From Candidatus Zapsychrus exili (GTDB lineage: Bacteria; Omnitrophota; Gorgyraeia; Zapsychrales; Zapsychraceae): a stretch of DNA of 43,564 nucleotides. Numbering within the stretch: position 1 is the stretch's first letter; each line of letters begins with the position of its first letter. The DNA lies in the NCBI GenBank assembly GCA_030765585.1, contig JAVCCJ010000058.1, positions 1 to 43,564 on the forward strand. The letters run 5' to 3'. A model generated the notes under the pieces. That model saw only the letters and a program-made list of their open reading frames with translations, ran no database searches and was not told the DNA's origin. Both the position numbers and the translations under genes were made by a program. This document shows positions 35,273 to 43,291 of this stretch, piece after piece.

Positions 35273-37481
35273 TGTTTTTAATCTCTTCTAATTTTTTAAC
35301 TACATCAATATTATCTGAATCTGATTCAATTATAAGATTATAAATTTCTTTCGCATAAGAAATTTCACCATTCTCTAAAAATAAATCTGCAACTTCAACC
35401 ATCTCATCAATCATACGAGAGGTGATGTCGTACGCCTCTTTAAATGTTTCGTATGCTTTCTCGTACTCTTTTTCCTTAATATAAAGCAGGGCCCTAAGAA
35501 ACAGTCCTTTTGCATTTTTAGGATTGCTATCTAATACTATCTGGCACTGTTTCTTAGCCTCTTCTATTTTGTCTAATTTATAAAAACATAACGCCAAATA
35601 ATATCTAATTTCTCTGCTATTCACATTAAGAAGCTTTGCTTTCCTTAAATTCTCAAATGCACTTTGTAACTTATTTTCTTTTAAATCAATTTTTCCTAAA
35701 AGCTTATATGCTGCTGAATAACGAGGTTCAATACGAAGAGCTTCTTTTATTTCAGACCTTGTGTGATCATACAATTTAAGACCATAATAGGCGGCTGCTC
35801 TATTTACATACCTAAATGGCGTAACATTCTTCGCTCCCAAACGAATCAAGTCAGCTGGCTCTGTGTTTGCTTTGCTCAGATCTATTTTATGGACTTTAAT
35901 CCATTCTTTGTTTTCTTCTATATCCTTTAAAAATACCGCACCATCATAATCAAAATAAACTAAAACCCAATCTTCACTTTTATAAATATAATATAATATT
36001 TTTTCAGGAACAGGATCGTATATCCACGTAAAAAATACTCCTGTTATACTATGCTTTTCAACCAACTGATCAAATAATTCTCCATCTCCTCTTTTTACAT
36101 CTCTGTATTCCTTAAAAAACTCCGTGCCATACATTTCAGTTCTGCCGTCAATAAATACCTTAATATTAGGATAAACCCTACCAATGAGATATGCACCTGC
36201 GTTAAAATCATTAAAGAAGTTTCCTTTTATATTATTTTTCTTTAAAAAATCAACAGCCTTTGTTGGAAAGATTCGTAAAGATACTCCGCCAAATTCACTT
36301 TTACGCTGATATTTATCAAAATCAAAATATCCCCTCAATGATAAAGTTTGAAAATACAACATAATCCAAAATATTAAAGAAACTTTTAGAATTATAATCA
36401 GAATTTCTTTAAATTTATCATTTCTCTTTAATGCAGGAAATAAAATATTAAAAGTTAAATCATGCGTATTTGCAAGAAACGCAAAATATGCCATTATGGC
36501 AAAAAATACTAAATTACGAATTGCACTTAAAGAAATAACTAAGAAGATTATCCACATAAAAAGAACTGTTATGTCAATCTTGCGACGATTATACACAAAA
36601 GATAATGCAGAAAGAACAATCGTCATCTTAAAGAATGGATATGATCTTAAAGAAAAAATATTGCTCAAAAGAATTGGACGAGCCAACTCCCTTATGCTTT
36701 CAAAGAATATCTTAGATTCTCCTGGTACAGAGCTAAGTATTCCAAAAGGATACAGCGCCCCTTTTATCCCATAAGGATTAATAAGGCATGCGAGATAAAC
36801 TGCTAAAAATATTTTCTTAAGTAAATTATACTCGTCATCATCAAGCCTTCCAATATTATTCCACTCAAACGGAAGCTTCACTCTTCTCTTTATAAATTCT
36901 GATACTATTGCCAATAGAACTATTGCAGGTCCAAGAATAAAAAATCCATGAATATTGCTCCATAAAATTTGAATAATAACAAGAATGAATAAAGAGCTTT
37001 TCTTACCCAATGAAGATGACAAAATGCATACATACAAAACAAAGAAAAGAAAGCTAAAGATATCAGGTCTTATTGTAAGACGTGTTTCGTATACAAGAAG
37101 CACCAGAAGAAGGAAAAAAGTTGGTAGGAATTGCTTGTCCCGATTGTATCCTAAAAGCAGCAAAAATGTAAAGGTCAGAACAACTACAATTACCTGAAGA
37201 TTGATTAACCCGTCTATTCCACCTAAGCCGTGGGCAAAATGAAGAACAGTCTGAAACAACCACTCATGATTAACCCAAGGCTTACCTGCTATCGAACAAG
37301 AAAAAATATCAACCTTTGGAATTGATAAATTCTCGACTATATGTTTGCCTGAAGATAAGTGAAGCCAGAGATCCATATCCTTGATTTCAATATTGGCCTC
37401 AAAAACAATAAGCCCGAATAACAAAAGAATAGCCAAAAGCCCCACAAAAAAGCTAATTTTTTTAAAAAACCAATCACTCAT
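35265..37481 (-). CDS. multi-pass membrane protein with C-terminal TPR repeats (paralog 1)
   Basis: This 738-residue protein is colinear with the downstream gene product. Shared blocks are EIKDMDLWLHLSSGKHIVEN, GKPWVNHEWLFQTVLHFAHG, FDFDKYQRKSEFGGVSLRIF, GNFFNDFNAGAYLIGRVYPN and KVFIDGRTEMYG. About ten membrane helices are followed by TPR units from about residue 550 (e.g. YVNRAAAYYGLKLYDHTRSE, AKGLFLRALLYIKEKEYEKA). The start is the ATG at 37481; the stop region overlaps the next gene. A role in building or transferring a surface glycan is possible by analogy with GT-C proteins, but no substrate can be named. Confidence 0.65.
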   Translation of the reverse strand: MSDWFFKKISFFVGLLAILLLFGLIVFEANIEIKDMDLWLHLSSGKHIVENLSIPKVDIFSCSIAGKPWVNHEWLFQTVLHFAHGLGGIDGLINLQVIVVVLTFTFLLLLGYNRDKQFLPTFFLLLVLLVYETRLTIRPDIFSFLFFVLYVCILSSSLGKKSSLFILVIIQILWSNIHGFFILGPAIVLLAIVSEFIKRRVKLPFEWNNIGRLDDDEYNLLKKIFLAVYLACLINPYGIKGALYPFGILSSVPGESKIFFESIRELARPILLSNIFSLRSYPFFKMTIVLSALSFVYNRRKIDITVLFMWIIFLVISLSAIRNLVFFAIMAYFAFLANTHDLTFNILFPALKRNDKFKEILIIILKVSLIFWIMLYFQTLSLRGYFDFDKYQRKSEFGGVSLRIFPTKAVDFLKKNNIKGNFFNDFNAGAYLIGRVYPNIKVFIDGRTEMYGTEFFKEYRDVKRGDGELFDQLVEKHSITGVFFTWIYDPVPEKILYYIYKSEDWVLVYFDYDGAVFLKDIEENKEWIKVHKIDLSKANTEPADLIRLGAKNVTPFRYVNRAAAYYGLKLYDHTRSEIKEALRIEPRYSAAYKLLGKIDLKENKLQSAFENLRKAKLLNVNSREIRYYLALCFYKLDKIEEAKKQCQIVLDSNPKNAKGLFLRALLYIKEKEYEKAYETFKEAYDITSRMIDEMVEVADLFLENGEISYAKEIYNLIIESDSDNIDVVKKLEEIKNNE

Positions 37482-37701
37482 TTTTTATCTTCTATCTGCT
37501 TGCTATTAAGAATCTACTGTTTTAATAATGTACTTTAAATCTTTTTTATCATATAATATATTTACTTATATATCTAGCGGTTTAATAAATTAATATTCTT
37601 ATTATTTATTGCTAGAGATTGCGACCCTATCTAATAAAAGAATTTGTTGATCGCAATACTATAAAAAATAAAAATTATTAATAATATTAATGGAGAATAT
37701 T

Positions 37702-38091
37702 ATGCCAATAGAAGCGAACACTGACGCCCTTATCCAAGAATTAGAACAATTTAAAAAAGAAAAAGAACAAATACGCAAATTGATAGGTCAAATTGGTGGG
37801 TCGAAAGCAAACAACTTAGACAAAATAACAAATATTATCTTTATTGTCGCGCTTTGCAGCTTATTTAGTTTAGATCTTCTTAGACATGTTTTTGGTGTAC
37901 ACGTCCCTATTCCGTCGATGCTTTCTTTAGAAATGGGACTTCTTCTAATATCAATTAAAATCATCTGGATGATACACAAACAAACTAAAGTAGAACATTT
38001 TCAATTCTGGATTCTTAATTCAATAGAATTTAGATTAAATGAGATTTCAAAAGAGATAAGAAGCATTGAAAAGAAGCCGGAGCAAAACTAA
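37702..38091 (+). CDS. small two-helix membrane protein, unknown
   Basis: I chose the ATG at 37702, which has GGAG 7 nt upstream inside ATGGAGAATATT; an in-frame ATG at 37690 overlaps that site. The product has about 129 residues. A Glu/Lys-rich helical segment (residues about 8-35) is followed by two hydrophobic helices (about 43-64 and 73-92), with a short loop VFGVHVPIPSMLSLE between them. A C-terminal charged helix (EFRLNEISKEIRSIEKK) ends it. Both flanks look coiled-coil, so it may oligomerise at the membrane. I do not recognise the family. It faces the nitroreductase gene and is divergent from the membrane-TPR pair; a possible TTGCTA-17-TAATAA promoter lies within 37600-37650. Confidence 0.55.
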   Translation: MPIEANTDALIQELEQFKKEKEQIRKLIGQIGGSKANNLDKITNIIFIVALCSLFSLDLLRHVFGVHVPIPSMLSLEMGLLLISIKIIWMIHKQTKVEHFQFWILNSIEFRLNEISKEIRSIEKKPEQN

Positions 38092-38105
38092 TAGCAACTT
38101 TGCTT

Positions 38106-38645
38106 TTATAAAACCTGAGATATTTCATCTAGCGATTTACGTATTTTCTCACAGTCTACATCTTCAGCAGGATATCCCATACTTAAAATAGTATCTACCC
38201 TCTTGCCTCGTGGTATTTTAAACATCTTTTTAACCGCACGTTCATTAAACCATCCTAGCCAACAAGTCCCTACTCCATCCTCGGCTGCTTGTAAAACAAA
38301 ATGCTCTGTCGCAATGGCGCTGTCAATTAGACTAAAACGAATACCGCGGAAGAATGCACCTAATTGAGCCACAAATTTAGAAGATTCACGCACAACCACT
38401 ACCAAAACAGACGCATCATTTGCAAAGGTATTCATTTTATAAATACCGGTGAAGGCTTTACTTACCAACTCTTCCTTTAGTTTTGGAGTTTTGACAACAA
38501 TAAATTTCCAAGGCTGAGAATTACAAGCTGATGGCGCAAGGCGTGCGGCCTCAAGGCACCTACTAATTACTTCATCTGATACAGGGCGCGCAGAGTCATA
38601 TTTGCGGCAACTGTATCTTTTTTTAACTAAATCTAAGAAATTCAT
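38106..38645 (-). CDS. nitroreductase family protein
   Basis: This 179-residue FMN-binding oxidoreductase has the N-terminal block VKKRYSCRKYDSARPVSDEV, then LEAARLAPSACNSQPWKFIV and AIATEHFVLQAAEDGVGTCW followed by LGWFNERAV. The last is the nitroreductase signature around the flavin site. Length is typical of the small NADH-dependent members. The physiological substrate is not predictable. It lies downstream of oppF, separated by a twin hairpin (38743-38811), and ends 14 nt from the converging small membrane protein gene. Confidence 0.88.
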   Translation of the reverse strand: MNFLDLVKKRYSCRKYDSARPVSDEVISRCLEAARLAPSACNSQPWKFIVVKTPKLKEELVSKAFTGIYKMNTFANDASVLVVVVRESSKFVAQLGAFFRGIRFSLIDSAIATEHFVLQAAEDGVGTCWLGWFNERAVKKMFKIPRGKRVDTILSMGYPAEDVDCEKIRKSLDEISQVL

Positions 38646-38742
38646 CTTATTTTACCACTTTTTTGTTGTAAGTTGTTTACTCTCAATATCTTAAGCTATT
38701 GTATTTTGCCACCATTCCTTCCAATCGACGTCCTTTAAAAAC

Positions 38743-38811
38743 ACTCGCCACAGTAGCAAGTGTGGCGAGTAGCGACTTCAGAAACACTGGCCACAGTGGC
38801 CAGTGTTTCTG
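38743..38811. repeat. two related strong hairpins downstream of oppF
   Basis: Hairpin 1: ACTCGCCACA (38743-38752) with TGTGGCGAGT (38761-38770). Hairpin 2: CAGAAACACTGGCCAC (38779-38794) with GTGGCCAGTGTTTCTG (38796-38811), a perfect 16-bp stem around one base. Both carry the core ACACTSGCCACAG. No T-run follows, so they may stabilise the opp message or stop transcription inefficiently; they may also be a repeat element. Confidence 0.65.
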
Positions 38812-38820
38812 AGAATACAA

Positions 38821-39813
38821 TTACTCTAGCACAAAATGCCCTTCAGTGCACTCGATCAGCTTAGAACCTAGACTTAAAACAATCTCTTTTTCGCGTTTAA
38901 TTGCCTTGTAGTCAATAGCAGCTGACAGGAGTTCTTTGGTGTAATCGTGCATTGGATTATTGAATATCTCATCTGAGTTTGAATACTCAACAATTTTACC
39001 TTTGTACATTACAGCAATTCTGTCACATATTTTTCTAATAACCCTTAAATTATGAGATACAAACAGATACGTAACATTAAATTGCTTTTGCAAATCTAGC
39101 AATAAATCCAAAATCTGTTGTTGAATAATAACATCTAAAGATGATACTGCTTCATCTAAAATAAGCAGCTTTGGATTCATTACAAGCGCACGCGCGATTG
39201 CAATCCTTTGACGCTCACCACCTGAAAATTCGTGAGGATAACGATCTAAAATATCTGTTGGCAATTTAACGGCCTTTAGCATCTCAATTATCTTCTTCTC
39301 TACAACCTCTTTGTTTGTCATCTCTGTACCCGCGCTTGTCATCCCTGTACCCGCGCTTGTCATCCCTGCGAAGGCAGGGATCTCCTTCAGAGAATCAGCA
39401 GGCTTAATTTCTGAGATTCCTGCTCGCCTCGAGTCGAAGCCGCGGGCCTTCACAGGAATGACAAATGTATTATTCACCGCGCTTAATCCTTCAGAGATAA
39501 TATTTCTAACAGTAAACCTTGGATCAAGACTACTGTAGGGGTCTTGAAAAACCATTTGAACATTTGAGCGAAAATTCTTAAGCTCAGCACGTTTAGCGTT
39601 TGTCAAATTCTCTCCATCAAAAATAATTTCTCCAGCGTCCAAAGACAAAAGTTTAATTATTACTTTTGATAAAGTTGTCTTGCCGCATCCAGACTCACCA
39701 ACAAGACCTAGATTCTCCCCTTCTTTTATTGAAACAGTAACATCGTCAACAGCCTTTATCGTAGACTTTTGTTCCTTAAAATATTTTTTTATGTTTTTAA
39801 GCTCTAGTAACAT
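38821..39813 (-). CDS. oppF: oligopeptide ABC transporter ATP-binding protein OppF, with in-frame repeat insertion
   Basis: This is the second ATPase of a peptide transporter. Started at the ATG at 39813 (GGGA upstream; an in-frame TTG at 39834 is less likely) it has 330 residues. Walker A is GESGCGKTT (39-47), the Q-loop VQMVFQDPYSSLDP, the signature FSGGERQRIAIARAL, and Walker B LLILDEAVSSLDV. Between the Q-loop and the signature, residues about 117-165 are an insertion (KEIPAFAGMTSAGTGMTSAG and flanks) translated from a palindromic repeat at 39317-39463. Removing it restores the usual spacing (EGLSAVNN joined to TNKEVVEKK). The usual OppF C-terminal extension is shortened. It is the last gene of the operon. 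Confidence 0.9.
   Translation of the reverse strand: MLLELKNIKKYFKEQKSTIKAVDDVTVSIKEGENLGLVGESGCGKTTLSKVIIKLLSLDAGEIIFDGENLTNAKRAELKNFRSNVQMVFQDPYSSLDPRFTVRNIISEGLSAVNNTFVIPVKARGFDSRRAGISEIKPADSLKEIPAFAGMTSAGTGMTSAGTEMTNKEVVEKKIIEMLKAVKLPTDILDRYPHEFSGGERQRIAIARALVMNPKLLILDEAVSSLDVIIQQQILDLLLDLQKQFNVTYLFVSHNLRVIRKICDRIAVMYKGKIVEYSNSDEIFNNPMHDYTKELLSAAIDYKAIKREKEIVLSLGSKLIECTEGHFVLE
39317..39463. repeat. 147-bp palindromic repeat element inserted in frame in oppF
   Basis: The element starts with two 21-bp units (GTCATCTCTGTACCCGCGCTT at 39317 without its last base counted as new, and the near-identical copy at 39338), then GTCATCCCTG at 39359. It ends with CAGGAATGAC, an inverted match of that start (GTCATYCCTG). 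Its core has GCGAAGGCAGGGATCT. The length is 49 codons, so it leaves the frame intact. A sister element with the same 21-bp spacing lies at 42985-43165. Confidence 0.7.
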
Positions 39814-39950
39814 TTTAATAAATCCCAACCTCAAAATTCAAATATCCACCGTTCATCTTACGATGAATGGCGAGACCTCAACAAAATTTACAAATTTTGG
39901 CGGGCCACTTTATCACCCTACCTGACGGCAGCGGACTTACCACTAGCTTT

Positions 39951-40022
39951 TCCTTCTCCCTCTTGGGGAGAAGGTTGGGATGAGGGGCCCCTCACCTTAG
40001 TCCTCTCCTCGAAAGGGAGAGG
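39951..40022. repeat. compound palindromic repeat between oppD and oppF
   Basis: The 326-bp gap 39814-40139 has no gene. It holds CCTTCTCC/GGAGAAGG (39952-39959, 39967-39974), the perfect palindrome GAGGGGCCCCTC (39982-39993) and CCTCTCC/GGAGAGG (40002-40008, 40016-40022). The two halves are roughly inverted copies of one unit. CCCTCTCC...GGGAGAGG-type elements are dispersed in many bacterial genomes. Confidence 0.6.
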
Positions 40023-40139
40023 AAAACTTTTCATTGAACCACACCTACTACAACAACAGTTCCTTCTTTTATTCTTTTCTTACCACCTGTCTGATTGCAT
40101 TAGGCAAGCAAAAATTTTACAATATCTAAATCTTAGATT

Positions 40140-40919
40140 TTACTTTATTGCGTTTAAAAGTTCCTTTGTGTATTGTTGTTGTGGGTTGTTAAGCAATTCT
40201 ACAACGGACGCCTTCTCAACTATTTTACCTTCTTTCATTACAATTGCCTCGTCTGCCAAATGCTCAACCAATCCCAAATCATGTGTAATTAAAATAATTG
40301 AAAAATTAAGCTTTACTTTTAAATCTTTAAAGAGCTCAATAATTCTCGCCTGAAGAGTTACATCTAAATTACTTGTCGGCTCATCTGCTATTAATAGCTT
40401 TGGATTAGACGCAATTGCAACTGCTATCATCGCACGCTGACGCATTCCACCGCTTAACTGATGCGGATAATTTTTTGATACTCGCACTACATCTTCAATG
40501 CCAACTACATCAAGCAATTCTAAAACTCGTGCTTGTCTCTGTTTCTTATTTAAATTTGTGTGGTATTGCAGCACCTCATTAATTTGAAAACTTATTGTAA
40601 AAAGCGGGTTAAACGCATTTAACGGCTCTTGAAAAACCATCCCTATTTCTTTACCACGAATGTTTTGCATTTGTTTTAGCGAAAGTTTAAGGAGAGGTTG
40701 AGATTCGAACTCAAGGGTACCAGACTCTATTTTTAATGCATCTGAAAGCAAACGCAAAATAGACAACGCGCAAGTTGTTTTCCCTGAGCCAGACTCTCCA
40801 ACCAAAGCAGTAATAGTGTCTTTTTTAATATCAACACTGATATCGTCTAAGATGCGTCTTTTCTTATCTTTATCTTGTACAGAAACTATTAAATTTTTAA
40901 TGCTAATAATATTTTCCAT
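40140..40919 (-). CDS. oppD: oligopeptide ABC transporter ATP-binding protein OppD
   Basis: This 259-residue ATPase has Walker A GESGSGKTT (about 37-45), Q-loop GMVFQEPLNAFNPLF, signature LSGGMRQRAMIAVAI, Walker B LLIADEPTSNLDV and the H-loop LITHDLGLVEHL. It powers uptake of peptides with OppF, OppB and OppC. It is shorter than typical OppD (about 320 residues) because the C-terminal oligopeptide-transporter extension, including its Cys-rich part, is missing. It starts 1 nt after oppC stops. Confidence 0.92.
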   Translation of the reverse strand: MENIISIKNLIVSVQDKDKKRRILDDISVDIKKDTITALVGESGSGKTTCALSILRLLSDALKIESGTLEFESQPLLKLSLKQMQNIRGKEIGMVFQEPLNAFNPLFTISFQINEVLQYHTNLNKKQRQARVLELLDVVGIEDVVRVSKNYPHQLSGGMRQRAMIAVAIASNPKLLIADEPTSNLDVTLQARIIELFKDLKVKLNFSIILITHDLGLVEHLADEAIVMKEGKIVEKASVVELLNNPQQQYTKELLNAIK

Positions 40920-40920
40920 C

Positions 40921-42015
40921 TTAACTTTTAGTTCCTTTCATTAATGGGTCAAGGCAATCTCGTAAAACATCACCTACTACATTGAAGCTCATGACGGTCA
41001 TAAAAATAAAGAAACCTGGCACCAAAACCCAAGGATGAAATTTAATGTGTGCAATTCCCATTGAGTCTGAGAGCATGTTTCCCCAACTAGCAATTGGATC
41101 TTGAATACCTAAGCCGATCAAACTAAGAGCTGCCTCACCTAAAATATAGCCCGGAATCGAAAGCATTATTGCAACAATCGAGTAGGACACTGTGTGAGGT
41201 AAAATATGTCTTACAATTATTTTAAAATCTGAAACACCAATGGCACGTGCCGCCAAAACATATTCACGCTCTCGTAAAGAAATTGCCATTCCTCGAATAA
41301 TACGCGCTAGTCCTGCCCAACCAATAAAAGACAAAATTACTACAATTGATAAATAAACTTGAAAAGAATTAAAATTGTCAGGTACCGCTGATCGAAGTGC
41401 CAACATCAAATAAAAACCTGGAACCATCATAAACATTTCACACACGCGCATTATGATATTATCAATCTTGCCGCCGTAATACCCAGCGATACCGCCGACA
41501 AGAAGCCCCAAAGTAAATGATATTGCAACGCCAATAAGTCCTATTGATAAAGATATCCTAGCGCCGTAAAGCAAGCGCGAGAAAAGATCGCGGCCCCTAG
41601 AGTCAGCTCCAAGCAAATACAATCTTCCAGGAGATTCAACTCCAAATAAACGTCTATTAATTGGAACAATACCTAAGAACTTGTGTTGATCAGATTTCAC
41701 AAATATCTTTAAAGAATACTTAACTTTTTTATCTTGCTCGTAAACACGCTTATGAAACTTATCAAAACTAAATGTTTGTCCGTAGACAAATGGCGGGTTA
41801 AGTTTTCCATCGTGCACAACGTGAATCTTAGTAGGCGGTGCATAAGAATGATTTCTATTTTCATCCGCGTAATGATAAGGAGACAGAAAATCTGCAGAGA
41901 ACGCAGAAGAATAAAGAACTATCAAAATCCAAAGGCAAATTAAACCTCTCTTTGATCTCTTAAACTCTCCTAAAGCGAGCTGAAACTGACTTAAATGTTT
42001 TGTTTTATTTTTCAT
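40921..42015 (-). CDS. oppC: oligopeptide ABC transporter permease OppC
   Basis: The ATG at 42015 gives 364 residues (MKNKTKHLSQFQLALGEFKR). An in-frame TTG at 42042 is the alternative. An N-terminal membrane helix is followed by an unusually long periplasmic segment (about 45-135, with NHSYAPPTKIHVVHDGKLNP). The permease domain follows, with LLGADSRGRDLFSRLLYGAR, ISLSIGLIGVAISF and the ATPase-contact EAA loop REREYVLAARAIGVSDFKII. The start overlaps oppB by 11 nt. The long insert before the permease core is as seen in the YejE/AppC-like group. Confidence 0.92.
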   Translation of the reverse strand: MKNKTKHLSQFQLALGEFKRSKRGLICLWILIVLYSSAFSADFLSPYHYADENRNHSYAPPTKIHVVHDGKLNPPFVYGQTFSFDKFHKRVYEQDKKVKYSLKIFVKSDQHKFLGIVPINRRLFGVESPGRLYLLGADSRGRDLFSRLLYGARISLSIGLIGVAISFTLGLLVGGIAGYYGGKIDNIIMRVCEMFMMVPGFYLMLALRSAVPDNFNSFQVYLSIVVILSFIGWAGLARIIRGMAISLREREYVLAARAIGVSDFKIIVRHILPHTVSYSIVAIMLSIPGYILGEAALSLIGLGIQDPIASWGNMLSDSMGIAHIKFHPWVLVPGFFIFMTVMSFNVVGDVLRDCLDPLMKGTKS

Positions 42016-42973
42016 AACGAATTCTTGGATCAGATGCTGCAAGCAAGCAATCTGATATTAAATTTCCTAATAAAAGTAAAGTACCTCCCATTAACATACT
42101 AGACATCACTAAATAAATATCTTTTGAACGAACAGCTGTTAACATCAGCGACCCTAACCCCGGCCAATTACAAATAATTTCAATGAGTGCCGCTCCTCCA
42201 AGCAAGCTTGAAAGCTCGTATCCAAAAAGTGTAATCAAAGGATTAATTGCGTTACGAAGCGCGTGGCGATAGTAAACAACATTTTCAGGTAGACCTTTAG
42301 CGCGTGCAGTTAAAATATATTGTTGTCTCAATGTTTCTAAAAAGTTTCCTCTCATAATTCGCTGCAACGCACAAATAGAACCTAGGGAAATAACAACTGT
42401 TGGTATTGCTAAATGTTTAAGTAAGTCAACAAACTTACCTATTGCTGAAAACTCTTGATAGTGTGCAGAATGCATTCCTCCTAAAGGCAAGACTCCGATT
42501 CTGCTAGCAGCATACAAAAGAAGAATTGCCAAAAAGAAGCTAGGAATTGACAATCCCGCAAAAGACATAAATGATAAAACTTTATCAACAAGCTTACCTC
42601 GTCGAACAGCTGCCCAAATTCCCAAAGGAATTGCAAACATCCAAGTCAAAAGCATACTTGATAGCGACAAGATAAAAGTATTTATCAGTCTAGTCTTTAG
42701 TATTCGAGATACTGGGACGTTGTAGAAAAACGAATATCCAAACTCGAGTTTAAATATATTCTTGACCCAAATAAAATACTGTACCAACATTGGTTTATCA
42801 AGACTGTAAAGTTCTTGATAGCGCTCTATTGTCTCGCTTGACACCTGAGGATCAAGTTTTAGCGAATCAAAGAAATTACCAGGTGTCATCTGCATCAATA
42901 CAAATGTCAAAAGTGACATTGCAAGTAGCAATGGAATGGCAATTAATATTCTTTTTAAAATATATTTAATCAT
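42005..42973 (-). CDS. oppB: oligopeptide ABC transporter permease OppB
   Basis: This 322-residue permease has the standard start MIKYILKRILIAIPLLLAMS, SLDKPMLVQYFIWVKNIF and FGYSFFYNVPVSRILKTRLI. The EAA-type loop is YILTARAKGLPENVVYYRHA, followed by LRNAINPLITLFGYELSSLL. Six membrane helices are expected. It pairs with OppC to form the channel. A 318-bp repeat-filled gap separates it from oppA. Confidence 0.94.
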   Translation of the reverse strand: MIKYILKRILIAIPLLLAMSLLTFVLMQMTPGNFFDSLKLDPQVSSETIERYQELYSLDKPMLVQYFIWVKNIFKLEFGYSFFYNVPVSRILKTRLINTFILSLSSMLLTWMFAIPLGIWAAVRRGKLVDKVLSFMSFAGLSIPSFFLAILLLYAASRIGVLPLGGMHSAHYQEFSAIGKFVDLLKHLAIPTVVISLGSICALQRIMRGNFLETLRQQYILTARAKGLPENVVYYRHALRNAINPLITLFGYELSSLLGGAALIEIICNWPGLGSLMLTAVRSKDIYLVMSSMLMGGTLLLLGNLISDCLLAASDPRIRYEK

Positions 42974-42984
42974 TTTATTTCTCT

Positions 42985-43165
42985 GTCATTTCTGTATTCA
43001 TATTTTTCATCCCTACGTCCACATTTGTCATCCTTGGCGAAGGCACGTAAAGTCCCGTTGGGACCACGTCCCTTTACGGGCAGGGATCTCCGCTTTTTAT
43101 TAACTGTTTTCACGCCATTCTGAGATTCCTGTATTTTTGGCTCACGCCAAAAAAACTGGAATGAC
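42985..43165. repeat. palindromic repeat element between oppA and oppB (sister of the oppF insertion)
   Basis: GTCAT/TTCAT units start at 42985, 43006 and 43027, exactly 21 bp apart, as in the oppF copy. The core has GGCGAAGGCA, a hairpin CGTAAAG...CTTTACG, then GCAGGGATCTCC and GAGATTCCTG. The element ends in CTGGAATGAC (43156-43165), an imperfect inverted match to GTCATCCTTG at 43027. Confidence 0.65.
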
Positions 43166-43200
43166 AGTAAAGAAGCGGGAATGGCAGAATCATTTTATTC

Positions 43201-43280
43201 TTTTGCCTTCATCGCTTCGCTCGCCACGGCGCAAGCCTTACGGATTTCGCTACGGCGAAGCAGAGCTCCTCGCAATGACA
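43201..43280. repeat. second dispersed-type repeat between oppA and oppB
   Basis: Read on the minus strand it begins GTCATTGCGAGGAGCTCTGC and continues through CGCCGTAGCGAAATCCG. The GTCATTGCGAGGAGC start is characteristic of a dispersed palindromic repeat seen in several bacterial phyla. Together with the preceding element it fills the 42974-43291 gap; I see no gene there. Confidence 0.55.
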
Positions 43281-43291
43281 AATCCTTTTTA

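Noticed and set aside
37625-37665. ATTGCGA...TCGCAAT inverted repeat upstream of the small membrane protein gene
   Set aside because: Only 7 bp arms with a 25-nt centre in AT-rich DNA; too weak to call a regulatory site.
39317-39463. Intein or group II intron in oppF
   Set aside because: Far too short, no splicing motifs; the sequence is a palindromic DNA repeat that simply stays in frame.
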